Assembly (NCBI GenBank): GCA_037447655.1
Contig: JBBHKE010002067.1
Location: forward strand, 1 to 22,868
Length of the DNA: 22,868 bases
Direction of reading: 5' to 3'
Source of the DNA: Zygnema cylindricum
Taxonomy: Eukaryota; Streptophyta; Zygnematophyceae; Zygnematales; Zygnemataceae
Below, in pieces: positions 1 through 8,137 of this stretch. Made by a program: the position numbers and the translations under genes. Under the pieces are notes generated by a model. It saw only the letters and a list, made by a program, of their open reading frames with translations, was not told where the DNA came from and ran no database searches. Each line of letters begins with the position of its first letter. Within the stretch, counting starts at the first letter, position 1.

Positions 1-2
1 TA

Positions 3-845
3 AGATTGACTCAACATGAAGTTATATGGAACATGTTGGAAAAAATTCATATGGATAAGGCTAATAGTTGTACAACTCCAATGGAGTTAACGAATGGAAG
101 TGATGGAAGTGAGGAAGAAGGAGTAATAGTCTTAGAAGAGGAATTAAGTCCTGAAGAACAAAATTTCATGGAGACTATTCCTTACAAGCAAGTAGTGGGA
201 AGCCTAATATATTTTATGAATTGTACCTGGCCGGATTTTGCTAAAGCTGTAGGAGTGATGAGAAGAAGTCTAAATGCTCCCAATAAGAGGGATTGGGAGG
301 CGGCTAAGAGATTCCTTAGATATTTGATAGGAACTACGGATCTATGGTTGCATTTGGGTGGGGAGAATACAAACATCACTACTTGGAGTGATGTTACTTA
401 TGGTGATGCTCCGATGAGGAGATGTACTTTTGGATATGTATTATATGTGGGTGATGGGGCTTGTTCTTGGAGTAGCAAACAGTAAAAGGTTATTGCTCAT
501 TCCACCATGGAGGTTGAGTAAATGGCCTCTTGCTCTGCAGTAAAAGAATTGATGTGGGTCAAGTCTTTGTTTCGTGAGCTTGGTTACCTTAAGAGTCGTG
601 TGCAAATTTTTTTTTTTGATAATCAGGCAGCAATCGCTATTTCTGCCTATCCAAAATATCATTTTAAATCCAAACACATCGACATTAGACTCAGCTTTGT
701 TAGAGAGAAAGTAAAATACAAAATAATCAGTTTAGAGTACCTACCAGATAGCGAGATGGTCGCAGATATGATGACCAAACCTGAGCCTTCCCCTACGATA
801 ATTTTCTGTAGGGAGAAGTGCGGTCTGAAATTCAAAAGTGACTAG
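3..845 (+). pseudogene. Copia pol 3' end (RT C-terminus and RNase H), element A1
   Basis: This is the end of a Ty1/copia polyprotein, entering from the left edge. It shows the RT-RNase H linker (TPMEL), the conserved QVVGSLIYFMNCTWPDFA stretch, WEAAKRFLRYLIGT, and RNase H motifs (TTWSDVTYGDAP; DNQAAIAIS; KSKHIDIRL). The family role is to copy element RNA into DNA and degrade the RNA strand. The frame stays constant, but two TAA codons interrupt it: 483-485, at a position that is Gln in copy A2, and 519-521, which is Tyr in copy A2. It ends at TAG 843-845, just before a polypurine tract and LTR. It is inactive. The same family recurs in opposite orientation at the right edge of the window. Confidence 0.93.
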
Positions 846-858
846 AAAATAAAGGGAG
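846..858 (+). other. Polypurine tract of element A1
   Basis: AAAATAAAGGGAG lies directly before the TG that opens the LTR. In LTR retrotransposons this tract primes plus-strand DNA synthesis. The other A-type copies have AAAATAAGGGGAG in the equivalent place (minus strand, 21923-21935 and 10900-10912). Confidence 0.8.
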
Positions 859-1928
859 TGTAGAAATTGATGGTTCTTTTAGTATTTTCTATTTCTAAAA
901 TAAAATGCAAAAAAGAAGCCAAGGCAATCTGCCTCTAACTCCTCTCTTCAACTCCCACACTTGTTGCAGTCACTGAAATTTAGAGAGGAACCTAGAGCCA
1001 TGGTTGCCTATGCTATCCAAAGATTTACGGGTAGTAGATTAGTTGATATACGGATAGTAGATTAGTTGATTTACTAAAAGAAGAGATGTCGCACCTAAGA
1101 TTTGATCCTGGTACCTACCTTTCGTCAAAGCTGCAAATAACCGGTAGCTTTATCCATTTAGTCTAAGACTAGTGTTATATCATATAGGGTTTGATTATTG
1201 TATGAATGTTTCCACGTCGACTAATTCATTTAACGGTGACTATTTACGGGATACATATACTTGGTTATGTAAAATACAGATTAAGGTACGTAGAAGAAAC
1301 AGGTACTGCGCATTTGTTTCGATAGCAAAACGAATACCGCGCAGGTATTTATGACGCCTACGATTGAAATCTGCATTTAATCAGACGGCCGGAATGAATG
1401 CCGAGATCGCGGAAGAGGATTTCGGCGGTTTGTGGTTATCGCCACATCGGATAACAACTCGCACCATGACATTGGATTTTAACATCTCCAGGGATTACGG
1501 AAACAAATCCGGATATGACATGTGTCGACTTTTTGGCCATGACGTACAATGTCCGTACACAAACTACACCGTCACTTGTACCTTTTTGTGTGGCACAGTA
1601 ATATGATTGGTGCCGTATGTCACTAGATAGATTTTTAGAGAAAGATAGGACTTAAAAAAAATTGGTAGATAGGACCCTCTCTCCCAAAGAGCTTCTATAC
1701 AAAAGGTCAACTTTGACCCTTCATAACTTGCTGCTCAGGGGAGCAAATTCAGAGATTCATTTTGGTATCAACTCAGGGGAGTCTTCCCTTCACAAAGGTG
1801 AAGGTGGTTAGAGTTTTTGTCTGCCAAGGTGGCACATATTCTTTCTGAAACAAAAAGGGGTCAGGGTTATCCTATAGGCTTCTTGCAAGCTACCCTTTCT
1901 AAGGACCTATGGAGGTCTCAGAGTTGCA
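859..1928 (+). repeat. 3' LTR of copia element A1
   Basis: The LTR is about 1070 bp, beginning TGTAGAAATTGATGG and ending CTCAGAGTTGCA. It aligns along its length to the minus-strand LTR at 20886-21922, with many substitutions (roughly three quarters identical by eye). U3 carries GTAC cores at 1544, 1555 and 1578. The TATA position that reads TATATAAG in A2 reads TATGTCAC here and is probably dead. Short open frames inside it (1172-1354, 1364-1606) are not conserved between copies. The right boundary is set by the terminal CA and by element C coding sequence starting at 1929. Confidence 0.88.
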
Positions 1929-2430
1929 AATGTTACCTTCTAAAGTGTGACACATACGATGGTGCCATAACGTGAGGTCCTCCTTGTTGACCTCTGCAGA
2001 ATGGAGATGACCTTCTTCATCCGCCGTCTTATTTTCTGGTTTCCTCCAAGTCAACCTACTTAGCATATTTTCAGTCACAATGCTTTTTGCAAATAGCCCT
2101 GTTTTACTACTCAAAATGATTCTTCCTCTATCCAAGCATGTGGCTCTTCCTCCTTTCTTTGGAAGTTGTGGGACACTTAAGAGATTAATGCACCTCCGAG
2201 ATTATAAAGCAAATTGTTAAAGCGTAATCTATTGACTCTAGTTTTCCCTTCCCTATCTTGTGTTGGTAGATCCAAGCGTATTGTTCCCAGTGTATTGATG
2301 ACCATCATCGAACCATTAGCCAGTATGATGGATTTTGGTATAGTGAGTTTTCTAATGTCACTAAATAGTCCTTGATCTGAACACATGTGTTGTGTAGCAC
2401 CTGAATCTATGATTCAATTGTTAGATTTTC
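1929..2430 (-). pseudogene. Protease and GAG-pre-integrase region of copia element C (truncated)
   Basis: Reading the minus strand, an aspartic-protease active-site motif IIDSGATQHMCSDQ lies near 2425-2380, preceded by a TGA where a Trp is usual. A protease body follows (SIILANGSMMVINTLGTIRL), then, after a frameshift, the GAG-pre-integrase zinc-binding start LTLWHHRMCHTLEGN (about 1985-1930). The sequence stops exactly at the A1 LTR end (1928), so the rest of the integrase was separated by the A1 insertion and should lie left of the window. The family role is polyprotein maturation and integration. It is non-functional. Confidence 0.85.
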
Positions 2431-2593
2431 CCTTACTCTCCTTGTCTCGTGTTTGAAATAGGATATCCTCATTCTTTTCTTGTGATTCCTCGATAACTGA
2501 AACGAAAAATTCTTGATCTTGTCCCATTGGCATTTCCCCAACAATATCCCCTCTACATGATGAGCTACTTCCACTTCCTCCGCTTCCTCCGCC

Positions 2594-3760
2594 TCAAAAA
2601 TGTCCCCCTCCGCGATTGTTTCCCTTGTTTTGATAACAACTGCGACTAGTGTGTCCGCATTTATGACAAATATTACATTGTTTGCTCTTGTCTGGGCATT
2701 CAAATGAGCCATGCCAAGTCTCGTTAGAATTGTAACATGTCATCTGAGAGGTATCATGTTGATATGAGCCTCTCCCTAGGCCCTGTGACTTGCCTCCTCG
2801 TCCACGAGGTCTACCTTCTCTCCCCCTAGATCCCCTAAAGTTGTAAGCTCCTCCGACATCCTCTTCCTTATAACTCCGATAAGATGACCTTTTATTTTCT
2901 TCTTTCGATGTTGCCTTCTCGTTCTCCGCACTCTTCAAGTGGTTGATAGCGTATGCCATTGTCGGTTTCTCTTGCCCCTTGATGACCCCTTTTGCTACTG
3001 CAAACTTGCTTGGAAGACTTCTCATAAAAACAAACAACCTTTCTTTTTCTGTAGGGAAGTAATTGAGTGAGTTAAGTTGTTCTATGATAATATTAAACCA
3101 TTTGACTCCATCTTCAATGGACTCATTCTCCTTCATTCTAAACCCTATATACTCCTCAAAGAGATAATTATTCATTTGCCTCAAATACTTTTCAAAAGCA
3201 TTTTGCAAAGTGGTCGAACAATCATAAGCCCTATCATGAGTTAGAAGACATTCATGCATAGAACTAGCACAACTTTGTATTAGTGCGGTGGAGGCCGCCA
3301 TATCTTTCTTGTCCCACTTCTTTGCTCTGGCTGGATCCTCGAAAGGATCCGGTCGTGTTTCTTCCATGATAACGATGTCCCAAAGTTTTTTCGGTGTGAA
3401 TGCTCCTTGAATGTATCTCTTCCAAATTGCATAGTTTGAACCCGTGAAGACAATGGTCTTAGTAAATACTTTAAGATAATCATCGTCGCTCTCCTCCTCG
3501 TCCTCATAAAGTTTAGATTTCCCCTTTTTGTTCTTTATTTTCTTTGAATTGTGTGAGTCTCCACTTAAACCTCCTTCTCCATCATCTCCTTGTGTTTTGA
3601 GAAACTCCTAAAAGCGTTCAAACATTCTCTCGTCCATCTTCACATATTTCTCCCCTTATTCGTCAAACTCGTCATATTGTGTCCCTGTAATTCCTCCTCC
3701 ACTAACTCCCCCACTAGCTCCTCCACAAGGTTCCACCGGGGATTTCTTTTTCTCCACCAT
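2594..3760 (-). pseudogene. gag of copia element C
   Basis: The nucleocapsid/capsid polyprotein reads from ATG 3758-3760, about 40 bp after the LTR, in one frame to about 2594. It has an acidic, Gly-rich N-terminus, the typical gag stretch FTGSNYAIWKRYIQGAF, a UBN2-type capsid core, an Arg/Gly-rich segment, and two CCHC knuckles. The first knuckle has lost a Cys (CYNSNETWHGSFEC). The second is intact (CNICHKCGHTSRSC). Two in-frame stops (TAA after YDEFDE, TAG after ERF) kill the N-terminus. The 257-codon remainder from 3367 is open. The gene would package element RNA in virus-like particles. Confidence 0.9.
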
Positions 3761-3781
3761 ACCGGCAAGCATTGCCAGTAA

Positions 3782-3797
3782 CCCGCTCCAATACCAA
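3782..3797 (-). other. Primer-binding-like site of element C
   Basis: TTGGTATTGGAGCGGG (minus strand) follows the LTR end after one base. It resembles the TGGTATCAGAGC primer-binding site complementary to plant initiator Met-tRNA, with two or three differences. It marks the neighbouring LTR as the 5' LTR of element C. Confidence 0.6.
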
Positions 3798-3798
3798 T

Positions 3799-4312
3799 TG
3801 AAAGATAGCAAACCAAACAATGTATACACAACAAAGAAAGTGTTCCTCCAAAGTTCAATATACTAAATACAACCAAAGTACAAATCTCCTTCAGCTATTG
3901 ATCTTTCTACGCCTCCATAATTTTCTACGCCTCCAAAAAGATAACTCTACCACGAAGCCTCAACAAATATGTATGTACACGACGAAAAACGCGTGGCGAA
4001 GTATACGACCGACAAAAAGGTAGTCGTCCTAAGTTGACCAACAATGAAAGTCCACTACCAACCGACTTGAACTACAAGGTACGACCAGAACTTAAGTCAA
4101 CCACACGGTACGACTAGAACTTAAGTGAACCAAAGCGACCAAACAATTTCCAGGTCACTTCTATAGTACGGCTAGAACTCACGTGAAACGAACAAGCAAC
4201 TTCTACGTCACTTCAAATATCTAGCGACGAAACTACTTCGTCGCTGGTCGTCGCTACTTAAGCTACAAGAATGTCTCGTCGCTAAGTGAGTGCTCAGTAT
4301 TTAATCCTAACA
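3799..4312 (-). repeat. 514-bp LTR shared by element C (5' side) and RNase H remnant D (3' side)
   Basis: On the minus strand it begins TGTTAGGATTAAATAC after the tract TAAGAGGGGGAA and ends GCTATCTTTCA before the primer-binding-like site. Both flanks are therefore internal retrotransposon sequence, so this single LTR acts as 3' LTR for the upstream RNase H and 5' LTR for the downstream gag. U3 contains imperfect direct repeats (starts 4079, 4108, 4166) and several GTCGTCGC/AGCGACG words. Confidence 0.85.
4079..4189. repeat. Imperfect 24-bp repeats at 29-bp multiples in LTR C
   Basis: GTACGACCAGAACTTAAGTC and close variants start at 4079, 4108 and 4166, that is 29 bp apart and then 58 bp (2 x 29). 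They lie in the U3 part of the LTR, where enhancer duplications are common. The last copy contains CACGTG. Confidence 0.7.
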
Positions 4313-4324
4313 TTCCCCCTCTTA
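4313..4324 (-). other. Polypurine tract of element D
   Basis: TAAGAGGGGGAA (minus strand) lies immediately before the TG of the LTR and about 21 bp after the pol stop codon. A second run, AAGAGGGGG, sits at 4340-4347. Confidence 0.75.
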
Positions 4325-4345
4325 TGGAGACACTCAAACCCCCTC

Positions 4346-4600
4346 TTACTCCATGCCCACTAACATCTTTTTCATTTCATATGCTTCCTTTAATGCCGCT
4401 TTGGTTAACATATCACCAGCTTGCTCTTTTGTAAGTACAAACACAAATTCAACTTTTTTTTTCTAGAAACTAAATGTCTAACAAAATGCCACTGAATTTT
4501 AATGTGCTTTGTGCGCTTATGTAAAATATGATTATTACTAAGTGCAATGGAAGATATGTTATCACTTAATATTTGCATGCATTCCTTTTGTCGCTCTGGG
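4346..4600 (-). pseudogene. RNase H 3' end of copia element D
   Basis: The RNase H end is recognisable by NISSIALSNNHILHKRTKHI and, after a frameshift in a nine-A run (about 4456-4466), EQAGDMLTKAALKEAYEM, ending GME and a stop at 4346-4348. The usual CDN active-site Cys is Ser (SDN); the Asp is kept. Homology ends abruptly near 4600, where unrelated DNA begins. It differs clearly from the A and B families. Its position directly upstream of LTR C indicates the same family as element C. Confidence 0.85.
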
Positions 4601-5037
4601 TCGGTCATCCGAGCTAACAAGAAGGGATTCCAGTAGCCGCAGATAGCTAAGACCGGCCCCAGGTCAATACACACGGAGGGGCTTAGGGAGTCACTAATAT
4701 TTAGACAGGAGAGACAGGTGAGATTAAAGAGGGATATAATTAGCACACAGATGAAGTAGACAAATAGACAAAAATAGAAGTACACGAAAGCCGTAGCTTT
4801 AACAAATGGTCCACTCAGGACAATGTGTTACAAAAGACTTTCTCTAATAAAGCCAAATTCAATTCCTTGTCTTACTTGACAATGTCTGAACTGCTATTCC
4901 TGCATTAATGGATGAATGGGTATATCTTGTCTCTTATGAGTGCCTATTTGTATTCTAATGTTGTGTGTATGAATAATGCACTCTTTAATGTGGTCCAATG
5001 AAATGATGCCTACACATGCTTGTTCACTTGGATCTGA
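4601..5037. other. Unassigned DNA
   Basis: I see no coding region or known repeat here. It contains the downstream side of the 5038-5934 ORF, so part may be a 3' UTR. The left end is a breakpoint with the RNase H remnant. Confidence 0.5.
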
Positions 5038-5934
5038 CTATATACAACTGCATGATTGTAATAATGGAATGACTCCATGTCTTCCAAATCCTGACGTTCG
5101 TCCATACAGTTCTACGATGTGACGCATGTCACACAAAATCGGCGCTGTAACGCTGGTCACGTAAAATCGGCAGTACTTGATATTGCCCAAAATCGCATAT
5201 AAAATCAACAGTCCCACTCGAGTTTGCGGTGATATCGGTTCGCATACATAATCACTTTGAATTATCGTCGGGTCGATTCGAAGTCGCCCGTAATAAATGT
5301 CGCACTGATCAATCTCAGTCGTACTTGCCGCATTTCCGTTCAAACTGTGAACCAGTACGGCATAAGTTTTGAAAGGTACCGAATTTCCTCCCACTTTCGC
5401 ATGTGAAAGTACTTCATCACAAGCTGTCATAAATTCCACATAAATATTGGAATCCAAAATGATTCCCTCGTGATTAAATGAGTGGAGCTCGTCCACTCGA
5501 TGAATGTGCTCGGGAGTCCCACGTCTGTCGATTTTTGGATTCATAAATCTCCAAGACAGTAGATTCGATAGCTTAAATGTAGGTTTCAACGTCTCTTCAA
5601 ACGGACCTCGTTCGTTCCCAACTGGGTGGTCATTCAGCGTCGATAATCTTGGGTGGTCCTCGTCCGTTGAATATTCTCGATGTACCTGCGTGCAATTTCG
5701 ATGTACGTGCGAGAAATTTGTCAGTGAAATCGAACGGTGCTCGTTGTTCCTTGATTTCGGTTCAATGTTGTGGATTGCGATTGCGGAATTTAACGTTGCA
5801 TGGTTGTCGCCAATCCTACGTTTCACGTATGACTTGTAATTTACTCTAATTACGATTCGTGGTGTACCTACAAAGCTTTGTGTTACGCTGTCGTATATTT
5901 TAGTGTTAACATAGAGGCTGACAACATCAGCCAT
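5038..5934 (-). CDS. Orphan 298-residue protein, unknown family
   Basis: This is an uninterrupted 298-codon frame, long for chance in DNA of this composition and the only long intact ORF outside retrotransposons. ATG 5932-5934 is the first possible start, because an in-frame TAA lies two codons upstream. The protein begins MADVVSLYVNTKIYD. It has a polar, His/Asn/Arg-rich middle (residues 40-150) and one hydrophobic stretch near 239-260 (VGLLILYAILG, then KYCRFYV). It ends with four Cys after residue 250 (including SCSC). I recognise no domain and no reverse-transcriptase, integrase or transposase motif. Its first ~18 codons overlap copy 1 of a three-copy tandem repeat. It could be a host gene, a pseudogene exon, or cargo of an unrecognised element. 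Confidence 0.55.
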   Translation of the reverse strand: MADVVSLYVNTKIYDSVTQSFVGTPRIVIRVNYKSYVKRRIGDNHATLNSAIAIHNIEPKSRNNEHRSISLTNFSHVHRNCTQVHREYSTDEDHPRLSTLNDHPVGNERGPFEETLKPTFKLSNLLSWRFMNPKIDRRGTPEHIHRVDELHSFNHEGIILDSNIYVEFMTACDEVLSHAKVGGNSVPFKTYAVLVHSLNGNAASTTEIDQCDIYYGRLRIDPTIIQSDYVCEPISPQTRVGLLILYAILGNIKYCRFYVTSVTAPILCDMRHIVELYGRTSGFGRHGVIPLLQSCSCI

Positions 5935-6095
5935 CTGTTATCGAGAAAATTCTAGATTACGTTGTCGTAGATTTTAGTGTTAACTTAGAATATGACGTCA
6001 TCACACCGTCTGTTGTCAAAAAAAACTTTATGTTACGCTGTCGTATGCACTATTGCTAAAATACAGGATGACGTCACCACTCCTTACATTGTCGA
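5881..6095. repeat. Three ~75-bp imperfect tandem repeats
   Basis: Copies start at 5881, 5955 and 6031 (periods 74 and 76). Shared core: T(G)TTACG(C/T)TGTCGTA, then TTTTAGTGTTAAC or a variant, then TGAC..(A)TCA and CTGTT or similar. Copies 2 and 3 contain the palindrome TGACGTCA (5993-6000, 6069-6076). Copy 1 contains the start codon of the minus-strand ORF. The repeats may be promoter elements or remnants of a duplicated coding segment. Confidence 0.75.
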
Positions 6096-6249
6096 TTCTA
6101 ATAGTGCCACGTCAAAAAGTGCGATACATGGTTCAAGCTTTGAAAAATGGAAATAATATAATAAAAACAAAATGGACAATTCCATGAGATTCTGACGTAA
6201 CGAAAAATGCCAAAAAAAAGTTCCACTACCATACTACTTTGTTTGATAG

Positions 6250-6456
6250 CCATCCACGTGTCATTTTCCAATCGGTTAAATCTATTACGTTTCGCAGCGC
6301 AAAAGCCTCAGCGACCCGACACTCTTGCCCTTGAACCAGAAATAGTGTTGACGACAGTAATTAGAATTCACTTAAAACTTCTCATATGAACGGTTGTAAA
6401 GAAGAAGAAGCCACGTCATTAAATTTGAATTACAAATGATAAGACTAATATAAAAC
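6250..6456 (+). promoter_or_regulatory. Candidate promoter with G-box, CCAAT, ACGT element and TATA box
   Basis: On the plus strand there is a G-box CCACGTGTC (6254-6262), CCAAT (6268-6272), GCCACGTCATT (6410-6420, a bZIP-type ACGT element) and TATAAAAC (6449-6456). A start site near 6480 would be expected. The first ATG after it is 6618, in good context (ACGATGG). The motifs are seen; promoter activity is inferred. Confidence 0.5.
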
Positions 6457-6617
6457 ATAAACCCTACACATAGTTTCTTTACTTCTAACAAAGATTACAC
6501 AGTGGTGTGTACGGAGGAAACACAGCATAGTCCAGAAACCATTTGTCGCGACTCAACCTACTTGCGGGAAGACTGATCTCGCCGTACGAAAAACGTAACA
6601 TAAAATTTCCTGTTACG

Positions 6618-6941
6618 ATGGAACCTCCCCCGTACGGTATGTCAGTTTCAAATTTCGGTACATTTTTTGTCGTTTTGTCTCTTTTGATTTTTGCAGACGA
6701 GATCTCAGAGACTCATTGTTATGTTGACGCACGAGAGAAAATTGCCAAAATGGAGATCGACGAGAGGCGCTTAATGAGGGACAAATGTTATATGTTTTTT
6801 GAAACGCCTTCTATCTCCCTTTCCCTCTCCCTCTCCGCCTCACCCTCTCCATTTACCTCTCTCTTTCCTCTTCTTTCTTCTTCCTCCCGTTTCTTCGTCC
6901 TTTCCCCTTTTACCTTTCCTCCCATCAACCTCTATTCCTAA
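6618..6941 (+). CDS. Candidate first exon: signal-peptide-like N-terminus
   Basis: From ATG 6618 the frame reads MEPPPYGMSVSNFG, a hydrophobic run (TFFVVLSLLIFA), then DEISETHCYVDAREK and a charged segment (MEIDERRLMRDK), before running into CT-repeat DNA and a TAA at 6939-6941 (107 codons unspliced). It starts about 140 bp after a predicted transcription start, and the hydrophobic run looks like a secretion signal. The repeat-encoded tail (Ser/Leu/Pro) is unlikely to be protein. A GT after AAAT at 6787 would splice in phase to acceptors at 8503 or 9131, but this donor (GTTATA) is weak. No family recognised. Confidence 0.35.
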   Translation: MEPPPYGMSVSNFGTFFVVLSLLIFADEISETHCYVDAREKIAKMEIDERRLMRDKCYMFFETPSISLSLSLSASPSPFTSLFPLLSSSSRFFVLSPFTFPPINLYS

Positions 6942-7247
6942 TTCTCCCCTACTTCTCTCCCTCTCTCCCTCTCTCTCTGTCTCCCTCTCTCCCTCTCTCC
7001 CTCTCTCCCTCTCTCCCTCTCTCCCTCTCTCTCGCTCACCCTCTCTACATCTCTCCCTCTCTCCCTCTCTCCCTCTTTCCCTCTCTCCCTCTCTACCTTT
7101 TTCCCTCTCTCCCTCTCTCCCTCTCTCCCACTCTGACTATGTCTTTTCCTTTCGTTACCTGAGTCTACATGCTCTTTATTGTACTGTTTCTTTCTCTCTT
7201 TCTATCTCCTTCTCTCTCTACTCCCACCCAGACCTCTCTCTCCTCTA
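6810..7247. repeat. Homopyrimidine microsatellite (CTCTCCCT)n
   Basis: The plus strand is almost pure C/T. The core (about 6950-7135) is an 8-bp unit CTCTCCCT with few interruptions. All three frames are open for long distances only because the repeat lacks A and G. Confidence 0.9.
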
Positions 7248-7251
7248 AGGA

Positions 7252-7271
7252 AGAGAGAGAGAGAGAGAGAG
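7252..7271. repeat. (GA)10 run
   Basis: An uninterrupted AG/GA dinucleotide run directly after the CT tract. The two strands of the region could therefore fold back on each other. Confidence 0.85.
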
Positions 7272-7401
7272 CGGCGGCTGTTACCTTCTTCGTCTTTTTC
7301 CCGAGGAAGTTTCCGAGAAATGGGAAGCCATGGAAGTCGATTTCGGGGGAGGGCGTAAACTAATGACATCGAAGAGTAAAAAAAGTAAGAAAAAACAAAT
7401 T

Positions 7402-7555
7402 TCTATCTTTCTCTCTCTCCCCCCCTCTTTAGCCTTCCCCTCTCTATCCCTCTACTCTCACCTCGCCCTCTTAATCCCACTCCTTTCCCTTTGCCTTCCC
7501 CTCTCGCTCTCCCACCTCCTCTCCCTCTCCCTCTCGCTCTCCCTCTCCCTTGTTA
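7402..7555. repeat. Second homopyrimidine tract
   Basis: A C/T-rich plus strand with CTCTCC and CTCGCTCTCC words, ending next to the tRNA-like element. Between 7272 and 7400 the DNA is non-repetitive, with a short open stretch but no recognisable product. Confidence 0.8.
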
Positions 7556-7606
7556 AGATTCCTAGAATCGGGGGATAGAATGGACCATCCCAATAAAAGG
7601 ATTGAT

Positions 7607-7678
7607 GAGCTGGCAAGGATTTGAACCTGGGACCTTTCACTGTAGCTGTGAATGTACTAACCACTGTACCACCACCTC
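7607..7678 (-). ncRNA. 72-nt tRNA-like sequence (SINE head or tRNA pseudogene)
   Basis: On the minus strand the sequence folds as a full cloverleaf with standard spacing. The acceptor stem is GAGGTGG/CCAGCTC (6 of 7 pairs), the D stem GTAC/GTAC, the anticodon stem TTCAC/GTGAA (5 of 5), and the T arm CCAGG TTCAAAT CCTTG (4 of 5). The pol III box A TGGTACAGTGG and box B GGTTCAAATCC both match consensus. The anticodon loop AGCTACA lacks T33 and a purine at 37, so a working tRNA is unlikely. A TTTT lies 8 nt downstream. A tRNA-derived SINE is the best reading, but no body or target duplication was identified. Confidence 0.7.
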
Positions 7679-7770
7679 AGAAGTTATGCTGGTGGGTCCA
7701 GTTTTATATAGGTTTTAGTGTGGATATTACCACAATTCCGGGAATCGAGGGGTACATATTTTGTACGTAA

Positions 7771-8060
7771 ACATCCCTCACCCCCTTCCACTTCCCCTCC
7801 CCCTCTCCCTTCCTCTAATCCTCGCCTCCCCATTACCCTCCCCTTCCCACTTCCCTTTCCCCTCCCCCGCCCCCTCACACTCTCCCTCCCCCTCATGAAC
7901 ACTTCATTTCCCGCTTTTGTCTCTCTTCTCTCACGCCTTTCCTTTTCATAGCCTTTTTAACTATGTACTAATTATTGTTTCTCCCTCTCCCTCTCCTTCT
8001 GTCCACCTCCCTCCCGTCTCCAACTCCCTCTCCCTTCCCCCCCCTCCTCCCCCCCCCCCC
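7771..8060. repeat. C-rich pyrimidine tracts
   Basis: Two C/T tracts (7771-7895 and 7979-8060) are separated by about 80 bp of ordinary AT-rich DNA with TACTAAT at 7967. The second ends in an uninterrupted run of 12 C. The complementary strand has several runs of three or more G, so quadruplex or triplex structure is possible. Confidence 0.8.
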
Positions 8061-8137
8061 GCCAGAGCACCGCAAACGCCCCCCCCCTCCTCGGAAGCAC
8101 CACCCTCCTCAAGCTCCTTGCCCTGTGGACTCCCCAG

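Noticed and set aside
483-521. In-frame TAA at Gln-like positions, suggesting stop-codon reassignment
   Set aside because: Other stops replace Glu, Tyr and Trp, include TGA and TAG, and coexist with frameshifts. This is normal decay of retrotransposons.
1172-1606. Two small plus-strand ORFs after the A1 RNase H
   Set aside because: They lie inside the LTR and are not conserved in the A2 and G LTRs.
5504-5839. Plus-strand ORF of 111 codons
   Set aside because: Antisense shadow of the 298-codon ORF.
6207-6389. 60-codon ORF with hydrophobic N-terminus
   Set aside because: It overlaps the G-box and CCAAT region of the candidate promoter and has no other support.
6799-7248. 149-codon Ser/Leu/Pro ORF in the CT tract, and similar ORFs at 7718-8306
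   Set aside because: Pure microsatellite lacks stop codons in all frames; no third-position pattern as seen at 8503-8762.
7607-7678. Functional suppressor-type tRNA (CTA in the anticodon place)
   Set aside because: T33 and a purine at 37 are missing, and stems have mismatches; a SINE or pseudogene is more likely.
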